From: Streptomyces klenkii
GTDB taxonomy: Bacteria; Actinomycetota; Actinomycetes; Streptomycetales; Streptomycetaceae
Reading direction: 5' to 3'
NCBI RefSeq assembly: GCF_003626645.1
Contig: NZ_RBAM01000009.1
Coordinates: forward strand, 1 to 64,000
Length of the DNA: 64,000 bases
The notes beneath the pieces are model-generated. The model did not search any database. It saw nothing but the letters and a program-made list of their open reading frames with translations, and was not told the origin of the DNA. Below, piece by piece: positions 24,090-32,830 of this stretch; the stretch's first letter is position 1; each line of letters begins with the position of its first letter. Made by a program: the position numbers and the translations under genes.

Positions 24090-25250
24090 ATGCCCCAGGA
24101 CGACGCCTTCGGGTGGATCGACGCGCACCACGAGCGGCGTCTGGCGGCCGGCCTCGTACGGACCCTGCGGCCGCGGTCCGCCGACGCGCCGCTGGTGGAC
24201 CTGGCGGGCAACGACTACCTCGGCCTCACCCGCCACCCGGAGGTCACCGAGGCCGCCGCCGCGGCCGCCCGGGAGTGGGGCGCGGGCGCGACCGGCTCCC
24301 GCCTGGTCACCGGGAGCACCGCCCTGCACGCCCGGCTGGAGGCGGAGCTCGCCGCGTTCTGCGGCTTCGAGGCGGCGCTCGTGTTCTCCTCCGGCTACAC
24401 GGCCAACCTCGCCGCCGTCACCGCCCTCGCCGGGCCCGCCGGCGGCGTCGACGGCGCCCTGCTCGTCTCCGACGAGGGCAACCACGCCTCGCTGATCGAC
24501 GGCTGCCGGCTCGCCCGCGCCGAGAAGGCGATCGTGCCGCACGCCGACCCCGACGCCGTCCGCAAGGCCCTCGCCGCGCACGCCGGCCGCGCCCTGGCCG
24601 TCACCGACTCCGTCTTCTCCGTCGACGGCGACGCCGCCCCGCTGACCGCGCTCGCCGCGGCGTGCCGCGAGCACGGCGCCGCGCTGCTCGTGGACGACGC
24701 GCACGGACTCGGCGTCCTCGGCGAGGGCGGCCGCGGCGCGGTGCACGCGGCGGGCCTCGCGGGCGCCCCCGACGTCGTCGCCACGGTCACCCTGTCGAAG
24801 TCGCTCGGCAGCCAGGGCGGCGCGGTGCTCGGCCCCGCGCGCGTGATCCGGCACCTCGTGAGCAACGCCCGGACGTTCATCTTCGACACCGGCCTCGCCC
24901 CGGCGGCGGCCGGCGCCGCACTGGCGGCCCTCGCCGTGCTGCGCCGCGAGCCGCAGCGCGCGGCCCGGGTCCGCGAGATCGCCGCCGGCCTGCACGGCAG
25001 GTTCGTGGCGGCGGGCTTCGAGGCGGTACGGCCCGACGCGGCGGTGGTGTCCGTCCGCGCGCCCTCGCCGGAGGCAGCGGTGCGGTGGGCGGCGGACTGC
25101 CGGGAGGCCGGGTTCGCGGTCGGCTGCTTCCGGCCGCCGTCCGTGCCGGACGGCATCTCGCGGCTGCGGCTGACCGCCCGGGCGGACCTCTCGGACGCGC
25201 AGGTGACGGCAGCGGCCGACGCGATCGTACGGACCGCGCCGGCCGCCTGA
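24090..25250 (+). CDS. bioF: 8-amino-7-oxononanoate synthase
   Basis: The 386-residue PLP enzyme condenses pimeloyl-ACP or -CoA with L-alanine. Motifs are 'VDLAGNDYLGLTRHPEV', 'GAGATGSRLVTGSTALHARLEAELAAFCG', 'ALLVSDEGNHASLIDGCRL', 'ALLVDDAHGLGVLGEGGRG' and 'VTLSKSLGSQGGAVLG' with the PLP Lys, all typical of BioF. ATG 24090 has GAAGGA upstream. It is transcribed away from bioB-bioA; together with bioD the late pathway is complete. Confidence 0.95.
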   Translation: MPQDDAFGWIDAHHERRLAAGLVRTLRPRSADAPLVDLAGNDYLGLTRHPEVTEAAAAAAREWGAGATGSRLVTGSTALHARLEAELAAFCGFEAALVFSSGYTANLAAVTALAGPAGGVDGALLVSDEGNHASLIDGCRLARAEKAIVPHADPDAVRKALAAHAGRALAVTDSVFSVDGDAAPLTALAAACREHGAALLVDDAHGLGVLGEGGRGAVHAAGLAGAPDVVATVTLSKSLGSQGGAVLGPARVIRHLVSNARTFIFDTGLAPAAAGAALAALAVLRREPQRAARVREIAAGLHGRFVAAGFEAVRPDAAVVSVRAPSPEAAVRWAADCREAGFAVGCFRPPSVPDGISRLRLTARADLSDAQVTAAADAIVRTAPAA

Positions 25251-25315
25251 GAGAACGCGGGAGAACGGGAAGAGCTGAAAGGACGCAGGAAAACGGGAAA
25301 AGGGGCCTTACCGGT

Positions 25316-25555
25316 TCACAGCGGGCCGGGCCCGCCGTTGCGCAGTCCTTCGACGAAGCACGTCCACGCGGCGGAGCGGAAGAGGAGCGCGGGACCGCTC
25401 GCCCGCTTGGAGTCGCGCACGGCGAGGAGCCGGCCGGGGAGCGGTCCGGCCGTCTCGACGCAGTTGTTGTAACCGGTGCTGTAGCTGCTGCGCCGCCACG
25501 AAGCGCCGCGGAGAAGCGAAGGGGCGGCAAGTACGTACCGAGGCATTGCGGACAT
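25316..25555 (-). CDS. DUF397 protein
   Basis: The 79-residue product has the DUF397 hallmark 'WRRSSYSTGYNNCVETAG', 'LLAVRDSKRASGPALLFRSAAWTCFVEGL'. DUF397 proteins are small partners of XRE-DUF5753 regulators in Streptomyces development and antibiotic control (WhiJ/BldB neighbourhood systems). It starts 9 bp after the regulator's stop with GGAGG before the ATG, so the two are co-transcribed. Confidence 0.92.
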   Translation of the reverse strand: MSAMPRYVLAAPSLLRGASWRRSSYSTGYNNCVETAGPLPGRLLAVRDSKRASGPALLFRSAAWTCFVEGLRNGGPGPL

Positions 25556-25564
25556 GGTGCCTCC

Positions 25565-26443
25565 TTACGCGCCGTCGTTGATCCCGGCGATGAATTCCAG
25601 TGAGTTCTCGTGCGAGAGCGCGTGTTCGCGCAGCGTCGTGAAGGCCGCGCCGTACGCCCGGAGGTCTTCTTTCCGCTCCAGGTAGAGGCTACTCGTCAAG
25701 TGGTCGAGAACCACCACGTCCAGATCAGCAATGCGCGGAAATGAGAAGATAACAAAAGGCCCGGTGATGCCGATATGGCCGCCGCTGGAGAACGGCAGGA
25801 CGTGCAGCCGCACGTGCCCCAGCGACCCCGTCTCCACCAGGTGCCGCAGCTGTCCGGCCATGACCTCCGGCCCGCCCACCTCATGGCGCAATACCGCCTC
25901 GTCCAGCACGGCGCACACTTCCAGCGGCTGCTCGCCCCGCAGCACCGCCTGCCGCGCCATGCGCACCCGTACCAGCTCCTCGACCTGCTCCGGGGCGGGG
26001 TCGCCCAGCGCCGCGCGGGTCACGGCCCGGGCGTAGGCGGGCGTCTGGAGCAGGCCGGGCACCACGGTGGTCTCCAGCGTGCTTAACCGCGATGCCTCCG
26101 ACTCCAGGCTGATGAAGTCCAGATAGGCCGGTGGCAGCCGGTCGCGGTAGGCGTACCACCAGCCGCGCCGGGCCCCCGCCCCCTCGCCCGGCACGGGCGA
26201 CCCCGCCCCGCACAACGCCCCCAGCAGCGCGCGCAGTTCGGGGTCGGTGACCCCGTAGGCGTCCAGGAGCCGCGCCACGTCCGCCGGTTTCACGCCACTG
26301 GCGCCCGTCTCGATCCGGCTGACCTTCGACTGGTGCCAGCCCACCGCGCGCGCGGCCTCCAGGCTCGTCAGCCCGGCCAGTTCGCGCTGGCGGCGCAGCT
26401 CCGCCCCCAGCTTGCGGCGGCGTACCGCCGGTCCGTAGCGCAT
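25565..26443 (-). CDS. XRE-family regulator with DUF5753 domain (WhiJ-like)
   Basis: The 292-residue product has an N-terminal helix-turn-helix ('LGAELRRQRELAGLTSLEAARAVGWHQSKVSRIETGASGVKPADVARLLDAYGV') and a C-terminal DUF5753 domain ('YLDFISLESEASRLSTLETTVVPGLLQTPAYARA', 'GHVRLHVLPFSSGGHIGITGPFVIFSFP'). Such proteins pair with a DUF397 partner and often repress developmental genes. CACTG (26466-26470) and CAGTG (26479-26483) form a small palindrome 22 bp upstream of the ATG that might be its own operator. A HATPase gene of the usual trio is divergent at 26736. Confidence 0.9.
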   Translation of the reverse strand: MRYGPAVRRRKLGAELRRQRELAGLTSLEAARAVGWHQSKVSRIETGASGVKPADVARLLDAYGVTDPELRALLGALCGAGSPVPGEGAGARRGWWYAYRDRLPPAYLDFISLESEASRLSTLETTVVPGLLQTPAYARAVTRAALGDPAPEQVEELVRVRMARQAVLRGEQPLEVCAVLDEAVLRHEVGGPEVMAGQLRHLVETGSLGHVRLHVLPFSSGGHIGITGPFVIFSFPRIADLDVVVLDHLTSSLYLERKEDLRAYGAAFTTLREHALSHENSLEFIAGINDGA

Positions 26444-26735
26444 CGGCCCTCCCCTAGGTCACTGTCACTGTCATACGTCAGTGTCAATAGCCCAGTGTGC
26501 CGGGGGAATACGGTCGCTCGTCGCAGAGTTCACCGCTTTGAGCGACAGATATATGCATATCTTGGGGGATCGCTCCCATCCCAGGCGTTATCAGTGGCAG
26601 GCTGTCGCCCAGAGCCGCCCGAGGCCGCTCACGACCCCCACTGACGTACGGCATGCTCCCTGATTTCCGTGGCAGTGCACCGGCGGTGCACGGGGTCCGG
26701 CCTTCGGCGGGACCTCGGCTGAAAGGGCCACCGCC

Positions 26736-27173
26736 ATGGCAGACCGCCAAGAAGCCACCGTCACCCTGCCGAGCGCCCCCGGCTCGGTCTCCACGGCGCG
26801 GCGCTACGTCGCGGAGGTGCTGGCCGACTGGGGACTGCCGGGCGGGACGGACACCGCCGAGACCGTGCGCCTGATCGTCTCGGAGCTCGCCACCAACGCC
26901 GTGCAGCACACCCGGGGTCAGTCGCCCACCTTCACCGTGGACGTCCGCCTCGACCGCGACCAGCAGCTGCGCATCGGGGTCACCGACAGCCACCCCCGCT
27001 TCCCCCGGCGGCTGCCCGCCGCGGTCCAGCAGGACAACGGCCGCGGCATGGTGATCATCCGCTGTCTCACCGCCGAGTACGGAGGACGGCTGTTCTTCAC
27101 CCCCACCTCCGACGGCGGCAAGACGGTGTGGATCTCCCTCCCCTGGACCGTGCCGGTCAGCGCCGAGCGCTGA
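26736..27173 (+). CDS. HATPase-domain (anti-sigma-like) ATP-binding protein
   Basis: The 145-residue product is a stand-alone HATPase_c_2 domain, as in RsbW/SpoIIAB-like kinases: 'ETVRLIVSELATNAVQHTRGQSPTFTVDV' (N-box), 'LRIGVTDSHPRFPRR' (G1) and 'DNGRGMVIIRCLTAEYGGR' (G2). Streptomyces has many copies next to XRE-DUF5753 and DUF397 genes, as here. It may bind or phosphorylate a partner protein; the partner is unknown. The start ATG 26736 follows GAAAGGG. Confidence 0.88.
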   Translation: MADRQEATVTLPSAPGSVSTARRYVAEVLADWGLPGGTDTAETVRLIVSELATNAVQHTRGQSPTFTVDVRLDRDQQLRIGVTDSHPRFPRRLPAAVQQDNGRGMVIIRCLTAEYGGRLFFTPTSDGGKTVWISLPWTVPVSAER

Positions 27174-27192
27174 ACTCCCCTCCGGCCGGCCA

Positions 27193-27219
27193 GGCCCCCC
27201 GCACGGCGTGCGGGGGGCC
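27193..27219. terminator. Perfect 12-bp stem hairpin after the HATPase gene
   Basis: GGCCCCCCGCAC (27193-27204) pairs fully with GTGCGGGGGGCC (27208-27219) around a 3-base loop. It lies 20 bp past the HATPase stop and 46 bp beyond the stop of the convergent NlpC/P60 gene, so it can serve both. Confidence 0.8.
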
Positions 27220-27264
27220 TCGGGCCCGTTCGGGGCGGTTGCGGGCCTGCCGCCGGCGCGGGGA

Positions 27265-27735
27265 TCAGCCGACGCGGCCGTAGCGCACGCTGTTGGTCCA
27301 GATCCGCTCCAGGCGGACGACCGCGCCGGTCTTCGGCGCGTGCCAGATCCTCCCGTCCCCGGCGTATATCCCGACGTGGTAGATGCCGCGCCCGGAGACG
27401 AAGAAGACCAGGTCGCCGACTTCGCGTGCGGACCGCGGGATGTGCTGCGTGCTGTTGTACTGCTGGGCGGCGGTGCGGGGCAGCGATTTGCCGGCCCGCT
27501 TGAAGGAGTAGAGCGTCAGGCCCGAGCAGTCGAACCGGTAGGGTCCGGTCGCTCCCCACTGGTACGGGGAGCCCTGCTTCGAGGCCGCGATCCGCAGTGC
27601 CATGGTGGAGACGGAAGACGCCTCCGCCTCTGCCGCGCCGCCCGGTGCCAGGACCGTGGCCCCGACGGCGGCGAGAGTGAGGGCCGATGCGGCACCGGCC
27701 CTGGACAGCTTCGACGGACGTTTGTGCGCGCCCAT
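27265..27735 (-). CDS. Secreted NlpC/P60 cell-wall hydrolase
   Basis: The 156-residue product has a signal peptide (MGAHKRPSKLSRAGAASALT... to AEAEA) and an NlpC/P60 cysteine peptidase domain: 'SPYQWGATGPYRFDCSGLTLYSF' (catalytic Cys), 'SAREVGDLVFFVSGRGIYHVGIYAG' (His) and 'IWHAPKTG' (second His). It cuts peptide stems of peptidoglycan and likely acts in growth or spore germination. Its leader carries a c-di-AMP (ydaO) riboswitch, the known arrangement for Streptomyces wall hydrolases, so translation or transcription should respond to c-di-AMP. Confidence 0.9.
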   Translation of the reverse strand: MGAHKRPSKLSRAGAASALTLAAVGATVLAPGGAAEAEASSVSTMALRIAASKQGSPYQWGATGPYRFDCSGLTLYSFKRAGKSLPRTAAQQYNSTQHIPRSAREVGDLVFFVSGRGIYHVGIYAGDGRIWHAPKTGAVVRLERIWTNSVRYGRVG

Positions 27736-27744
27736 GCGCTAACC

Positions 27745-27935
27745 CTTCGTCAGCCGCCTGTGAAGGATGACCTGTCGGGTTCGGGCAGGCGAAGGTTGCC
27801 CGGCCGCTGTCAACGGCTTCACCCCAAGGGCCGACCGCACTACTCTTGGTCGTCCCACCACTCTTGGGTCCTCCATCCCTGCCGTGCACCTAAGTCGACC
27901 CGGCATCCCGTCGGCGGCAGGGTTCGGCGTCCGCC
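27745..27935 (-). ncRNA. ydaO/yuaA c-di-AMP riboswitch in the leader of the NlpC/P60 gene
   Basis: Read on the minus strand, the leader has the ydaO order of conserved blocks: 'CGCCGAACCCTGCCG' near 27930, 'GAGGACCCAAGAG', 'CTTGGGGTGAAGCCG', 'GGCCGGGCAACC', 'TGCCCGAACCCGACAG' and a final 'AGGCGGCTGACGAAGG' close to the start codon. A CCACCAAGAGTxGTG-like internal duplication extends one variable arm. In Streptomyces this class sits before resuscitation-factor and NlpC/P60 genes and turns them off when c-di-AMP is high. Assigned from conserved blocks by eye; boundaries are approximate. Confidence 0.85.
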
Positions 27936-28652
27936 GGGACCGCCCCGCCGGGGTGGCGGGGTCTTGTCGTCGCAGGGATCTTGGCGCAGCCGCCGTGCGG
28001 ATTCCGAGCGGATCCAGGGGTATGTGAGGCTGATCACTCTTGGGCAATTCCGGTGGACACAGGGCGAATTGATGGTGTCCGCGGAAGCCGGCTGAGGCGC
28101 TGGCCTGCGGCGGTTCGTACCCGGCCGGGCGCAATCCGGCCGTCCGCCCCAAATCGATCACCGCGCCCCGTCTACGCCGTGATCCTCCATGGGGCGGAGC
28201 CGGGTTTATTCGCGCGCGGACCCCGGCCCCTCCGGCGCACATGGCGCGGAGATCCCTTCGCCCCCGGCGCTCTGCGCCGCGGACCCGTACCGCCCGCGTC
28301 GGCACGGCCCGTTCACACCTCCCGTTCGCCGGTTTCGTACACGCCTGCGAAACCGGGCCGCGGGCGCGCCGCGGCGACGGCCGCAGGTGCGGTACCCGTA
28401 GCCGGCCGTACGTGTCGTGCGGACGGACGGTCATGATCCGGCCCAGAAGATCCAGTAGATGCATGCGACAGCCGGCCCGGATAGCTATGGCCATGACAAC
28501 GCAAAGAGTCAGTTAACGCGTTGGAAAAGGTTGCGCCCTAATCTGCAATCCCTGGCCACCGACCGAAGAACCCCAGGTCAACACCGTGTTGAACTCGGGT
28601 TGCGGCCCGGTGCGGCCGGCCGGGACCCCCCGGGACAACAGTGAGGTGGGAC
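27936..28652. other. Long noncoding region between riboswitch and ureA
   Basis: About 700 bp hold no convincing gene. The left part must contain the promoter of the leftward NlpC/P60 transcript, the right part that of the urease operon. A lower-GC patch at 28500-28550 (GTTAACGCGTTGGAAAAGGTTGC) is a plausible promoter area for urease, but no confident -35/-10 pair or nitrogen-control site was identified by eye. Confidence 0.45.
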
Positions 28653-28955
28653 ATGCAACTCTCCCCGCGCGAGCAGGAACGCCTGCTCCTCCACGTGGCG
28701 GCCGACGTCGCCGCGCGGCGCAAGGCCCGTGGCCTGCTCCTCAACCACCCCGAGGCGGTGGCCCTCATCACCGTGCACGTCCTGGAGGGCGCCCGGGACG
28801 GCCGCACCGTCGCCGAGCTCATGTCCTCCGGCCGCAAGGTGCTCACCCGGGACGAGGTCATGGAGGGCATCCCCGAGATGCTCCCCGACGTCCAGATCGA
28901 GGCCACCTTCCCTGACGGCACCAAGCTCGTCACCGTCCACGATCCCATCTGCTGA
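28653..28955 (+). CDS. ureA: Urease gamma subunit
   Basis: The 100-residue product is the urease gamma chain: 'LSPREQERLLLHVAADVAARRKARGLLLNHPEAVALI', 'LEGARDGRTVAELMSSGRKVLTRDEVMEGIPEMLPDVQIEATFPDGTKLVTVHDPI'. It packs against UreB and UreC in the (alpha-beta-gamma)3 nickel enzyme that hydrolyses urea. GAGGTGG precedes ATG 28653 by 3 bases. It is the first gene of ureABCFGD. Confidence 0.96.
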   Translation: MQLSPREQERLLLHVAADVAARRKARGLLLNHPEAVALITVHVLEGARDGRTVAELMSSGRKVLTRDEVMEGIPEMLPDVQIEATFPDGTKLVTVHDPIC

Positions 28956-28968
28956 AGGGGCGGACCCG

Positions 28969-29280
28969 ATGATTCCCGGAGAGATCCTGCACGCCGCCGA
29001 GCCCGTGGCCCTCAACCAGGGCCTGCACCGCACCCGGCTCACCGTGCTCAACGCCGCCGACCGCCCCGTGCAGGTCGGCTCGCACTACCACTTCGCCGAG
29101 GCCAACCCCGGCCTCGACTTCGACCGGGCCGCCGCCCGCGGCAAGCGCCTCGACATCGCCGCGGGCACCGCCGTCCGCTTCGAGCCGGGCATCCCCGTCC
29201 GGGTCGACCTCGTGCCCATCGGCGGCAAGCGCATCGTCGAGGGCCTGCGCGGCGAGTGCGGGGGACCGCTCGATGAGTGA
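28969..29280 (+). CDS. ureB: Urease beta subunit
   Basis: The 103-residue product has the beta-chain pattern 'MIPGEILHAAEPVALN', 'NAADRPVQVGSHYHFAEANPGLDFDRAAARGKRLDIAAGTAVRFEPG' and 'RIVEGLRGECGGPL'. It is structural and supports the flap over the UreC active site. It starts 13 bp after ureA and overlaps ureC by 8 bp. Confidence 0.96.
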   Translation: MIPGEILHAAEPVALNQGLHRTRLTVLNAADRPVQVGSHYHFAEANPGLDFDRAAARGKRLDIAAGTAVRFEPGIPVRVDLVPIGGKRIVEGLRGECGGPLDE

Positions 29281-30994
29281 GCTCAGTCGCGTCGCCTACG
29301 CCGACCTCTACGGGCCGACCGCCGGCGACCGCATCCGCCTCGCCGACACCGGCCTCGTCATCGAGATCGAGGAGGACCGCAGCGGCGGACCCGGCCACGC
29401 CGGCGACGAGGCCGTCTTCGGCGGCGGCAAGGTCATCCGCGAGTCCATGGGCCAGTCCCGCGCGACCCGCGCCGACGGCGCCCCCGACACCGTCATCACC
29501 GGCGCCCTCGTCCTCGACCACTGGGGGATCGTCAAGGCCGACGTCGGGATCCGCGACGGCCGCATCACCGGCATCGGCAAGGCCGGCAACCCCGACACCA
29601 TGGACGGCGTCCACCCCGACCTCGTCATCGGCCCCGAGACCGAGGTCATCGCCGGCAACGGCAAGATCCTCACCGCCGGCGCCATCGACGCCCACGTCCA
29701 CTTCATCTGCCCGCAGGCCGCCGACGAGGCCCTCGCCTCCGGCGTCACCACCCTGCTCGGCGGCGGCACCGGGCCCGCCGAGGGCAGCAAGGCCACCACC
29801 ATCACCCCCGGCGCCTGGCACCTCGCCCGCATGTTCGAGGCGATGGAGGGGTACCCCGTCAACCTCGGCCTGCTGGGCAAGGGCAACACCGTCTCCTACG
29901 ACTCGATGCGCGCCCAGCTGCGGGCCGGCGCCGTCGGCTTCAAGATCCACGAGGACTGGGGGGCGACGCCCGCCGCCATCGACGCCTGCCTGGCCGTGTG
30001 CGAGGAGAGCGGCGCCCAGCTCGCCATCCACACCGACACCCTCAACGAAGCCGGCTTCGTCGGCGACACCCTCGCCGCCATCGCCGGCCGCTCCATCCAC
30101 GCCTACCACACGGAAGGCGCCGGCGGCGGCCACGCACCCGACATCATCACCGTCGTCTCCGAGGCCAACGTCCTGCCCAGCTCCACCAACCCCACCCGGC
30201 CGCACACCATCAACACCGTCGACGAACACCTCGACATGCTGATGGTCTGCCACCACCTCAACCCGGCCGTCCCCGAAGACCTCGCCTTCGCCGAATCCCG
30301 CATCCGGCCCGGCACCATCGCCGCCGAAGACGTCCTGCACGACCTCGGCGCGATCTCCATCATCTCCTCCGACTCCCAGGCCATGGGCCGCATCGGCGAG
30401 ATCGTCCTGCGCACCTGGCAGACCGCGCACGTGATGAAGGAGCGCCGCGGCGCCCTGCCCGGCGACGGCCCCGCCGACAACGTCCGCGCCCGGCGCTACG
30501 TCGCCAAATACACCATCAACCCGGCCGTCGCGCAGGGCCTCGACCACGAGATCGGCTCCGTCGAGCCCGGCAAGCTCGCCGACCTCGTGCTCTGGGACCC
30601 CGCCTTCTTCGGCGTACGGCCGCAGCTCGTCATCAAGGGCGGGCAGATCGCCTACGCGCAGATGGGCGACGCCAACGCCTCCATCCCCACCCCGCAACCC
30701 GTCCTGCCCCGCCCCATGTTCGGCGCCCGCGGCCGGGCCCCCGCCGCCAACTCCCTCAACTTCGTCACCCAGTGGGCCATGGACGACGGCCTCCCGGAAC
30801 GGCTCGGGCTGGGCAAGCGGTTCGTTCCCATACGGTCCACGCGCGGCGTGACCAAGGCCGACATGCGCAACAACGACGCCAGGCCCAGGGTCGAGGTCGA
30901 CTCCGACACGTTCACGGTCACCGTCGACGGCGAAGTGATCGAACCCCGGCCGGCGGCGGAACTGCCGATGGCCCAGCGCTACTTCCTGTTCTGA
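29273..30994 (+). CDS. ureC: Urease alpha (catalytic) subunit
   Basis: The 573-residue catalytic chain binds two Ni2+ ions. Visible are 'GAIDAHVHFICPQ' (HxH nickel ligands), 'GAVGFKIHEDWGATPAAI' (the Lys that is carbamylated), 'QLAIHTDTLNEAGFV' and 'SIHAYHTEGAGGGHAPDII' (nickel His), 'MLMVCHHLNP' (flap Cys-His-His) and 'ISSDSQAMGRIGE' (Asp ligand). All key residues are present. It overlaps ureB by 8 bp, and its TGA shares a base with the ATG of ureF (TGATG). Confidence 0.98.
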   Translation: MSELSRVAYADLYGPTAGDRIRLADTGLVIEIEEDRSGGPGHAGDEAVFGGGKVIRESMGQSRATRADGAPDTVITGALVLDHWGIVKADVGIRDGRITGIGKAGNPDTMDGVHPDLVIGPETEVIAGNGKILTAGAIDAHVHFICPQAADEALASGVTTLLGGGTGPAEGSKATTITPGAWHLARMFEAMEGYPVNLGLLGKGNTVSYDSMRAQLRAGAVGFKIHEDWGATPAAIDACLAVCEESGAQLAIHTDTLNEAGFVGDTLAAIAGRSIHAYHTEGAGGGHAPDIITVVSEANVLPSSTNPTRPHTINTVDEHLDMLMVCHHLNPAVPEDLAFAESRIRPGTIAAEDVLHDLGAISIISSDSQAMGRIGEIVLRTWQTAHVMKERRGALPGDGPADNVRARRYVAKYTINPAVAQGLDHEIGSVEPGKLADLVLWDPAFFGVRPQLVIKGGQIAYAQMGDANASIPTPQPVLPRPMFGARGRAPAANSLNFVTQWAMDDGLPERLGLGKRFVPIRSTRGVTKADMRNNDARPRVEVDSDTFTVTVDGEVIEPRPAAELPMAQRYFLF

Positions 30995-31710
30995 TGAGCG
31001 CGACGACTGCATCCGCCGCGCCGGCTGGGAGGACAGGCGGCCTCGCCGCCCTCCTCGTCCTCGCCGACGGGCGCCTCCCCGCCGGAGGCCACGCGCACTC
31101 CGGCGGGGCCGAAGCCGCCGTCAAGGCCGGGCGGATCACCGACGGGCGGACCCTGGAGGAGTTCTGCCGGGGACGGCTGCACACCGCCGGGCTCGCCGCG
31201 GCCGCCCTCGCCGCCGCGGCCGCCGCCGGACTCGACCCGCTCGCCCTCGACGACGCCGCGGACGCCCGCACCCCCGCGCCCGCCCTGCGCGCCACCGCCC
31301 GGCGCCTCGGCCGGCAGCTGATGCGCGCCGCCCGCGCCACCTGGCCCTCGGACGCGCTCGACGCCCTCGCCGCGGCCCGGCCGCGCGGCGCCCACCAGCC
31401 GGTCGTCCTCGGCCTCACGGCCCGGTCCGCCGGACTGGGCCCGCTGGACGCCGCCTACGCCGCCGTCTACGAGTCGGTCAGCGGTCCGGCGAGCGCGGCC
31501 GTACGCCTGCTGAGCCTCGACCCGTTCGACGCGACGGCCGTCCTGGCCCGGCTCGCACCGGCCATGGACGCGGTCGCGGAACGCGCGGCGGACGCCGCGC
31601 GCCGGGCCGGGGTGGAAGGCCCCGACGCCCTGCCCGCCTGCTCGGCGCCGCTCCTCGACATCACGGCGGAACTCCACGCGTCCTGGCCCGTACGACTCTT
31701 CGCAAGCTGA
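30994..31710 (+). CDS. ureF: Urease accessory protein UreF
   Basis: The 238-residue product shows the UreF pattern 'LAALLVLADGRLPAGGHAHSGGAEAAVKAGRI', 'GAHQPVVLGLTARSAGLGPLDAAYAAVYESVSGPASAAVRLLSLDPFDATAVLARL'. It acts in the UreD-UreF-UreG complex that loads nickel. It starts within the ureC stop. It is followed by a 412-bp repeat-rich gap before ureG, an unusual break in this operon. Confidence 0.93.
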   Translation: MSATTASAAPAGRTGGLAALLVLADGRLPAGGHAHSGGAEAAVKAGRITDGRTLEEFCRGRLHTAGLAAAALAAAAAAGLDPLALDDAADARTPAPALRATARRLGRQLMRAARATWPSDALDALAAARPRGAHQPVVLGLTARSAGLGPLDAAYAAVYESVSGPASAAVRLLSLDPFDATAVLARLAPAMDAVAERAADAARRAGVEGPDALPACSAPLLDITAELHASWPVRLFAS

Positions 31711-32122
31711 TGCGTACTCATGACGCCTCCGCCCAAGGGCCATTCCGCCGGACCCTCGCCGCGGTGGCTTGCCGCCGTGGCGGCGGGATTCTTCTTGCTG
31801 GTGCCACGGCGGGCAAGGTCTTCCGCCGCGACGGAGACCGGCCGCCGTGTCGCGGCCCGGCAGTGCCGAACCGCACCCCGGACTGCGGCCGTGATGGCCG
31901 GCCGCCGCCGCGGCACGAGGTCTCTTCCGCCGCGACGCCGATCGGCCACAACGTGGCAGCCCGGCGGTGCCCGACCGCGCCCAGGGCGCTCGCCTCGGCG
32001 GCGCGCCGCCGATACGGCGCGAAGTCTCATCCGCCGCCGCGGCGGCCGGCCACAACGTGGCAGCCCGGCGGTGCCGGACCGTACCCCAAGCTCCATCCAT
32101 CACCGAACCCCCCGGAGGGACC
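31711..32122. repeat. About 103-bp tandem repeat, three units, between ureF and ureG
   Basis: Units begin near 31815, 31918 and 32021. Each has a core of about 65 bp of the form RAGGTCTTCCGCCGC..., then CGGCC...GTGGCAGCCCGGCGGTGCC...GACCGCRCCC. The last two share an exact 28-bp block (31943-31970 and 32048-32075); the first is more diverged. A weaker fourth unit may precede 31815. The whole 412-bp gap has no gene on either strand. It lies in the untranslated part of the ure transcript and stops just short of the ureG ribosome site. Confidence 0.85.

Positions 32123-32826
<704 letters not shown>

Positions 32827-32830
<4 letters not shown>

Noticed and set aside
27739..28494. Minus-strand frame upstream of the NlpC/P60 gene
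   Set aside because: Arg/Pro/Ala-rich with no family; overlaps the riboswitch, whose conserved blocks explain the sequence better.
29048..31012. 654-codon open frame on the minus strand across the urease genes
   Set aside because: It is a mirror of ureB/ureC caused by high third-position GC. The plus-strand frame has every urease motif; the minus frame is Gly/Asp/Val-rich with no family pattern.
31711..32122. CRISPR array in the ureF-ureG gap
   Set aside because: Units of about 103 bp with diverged ends directly abut; there are no short identical repeats with unique spacers and no cas genes.
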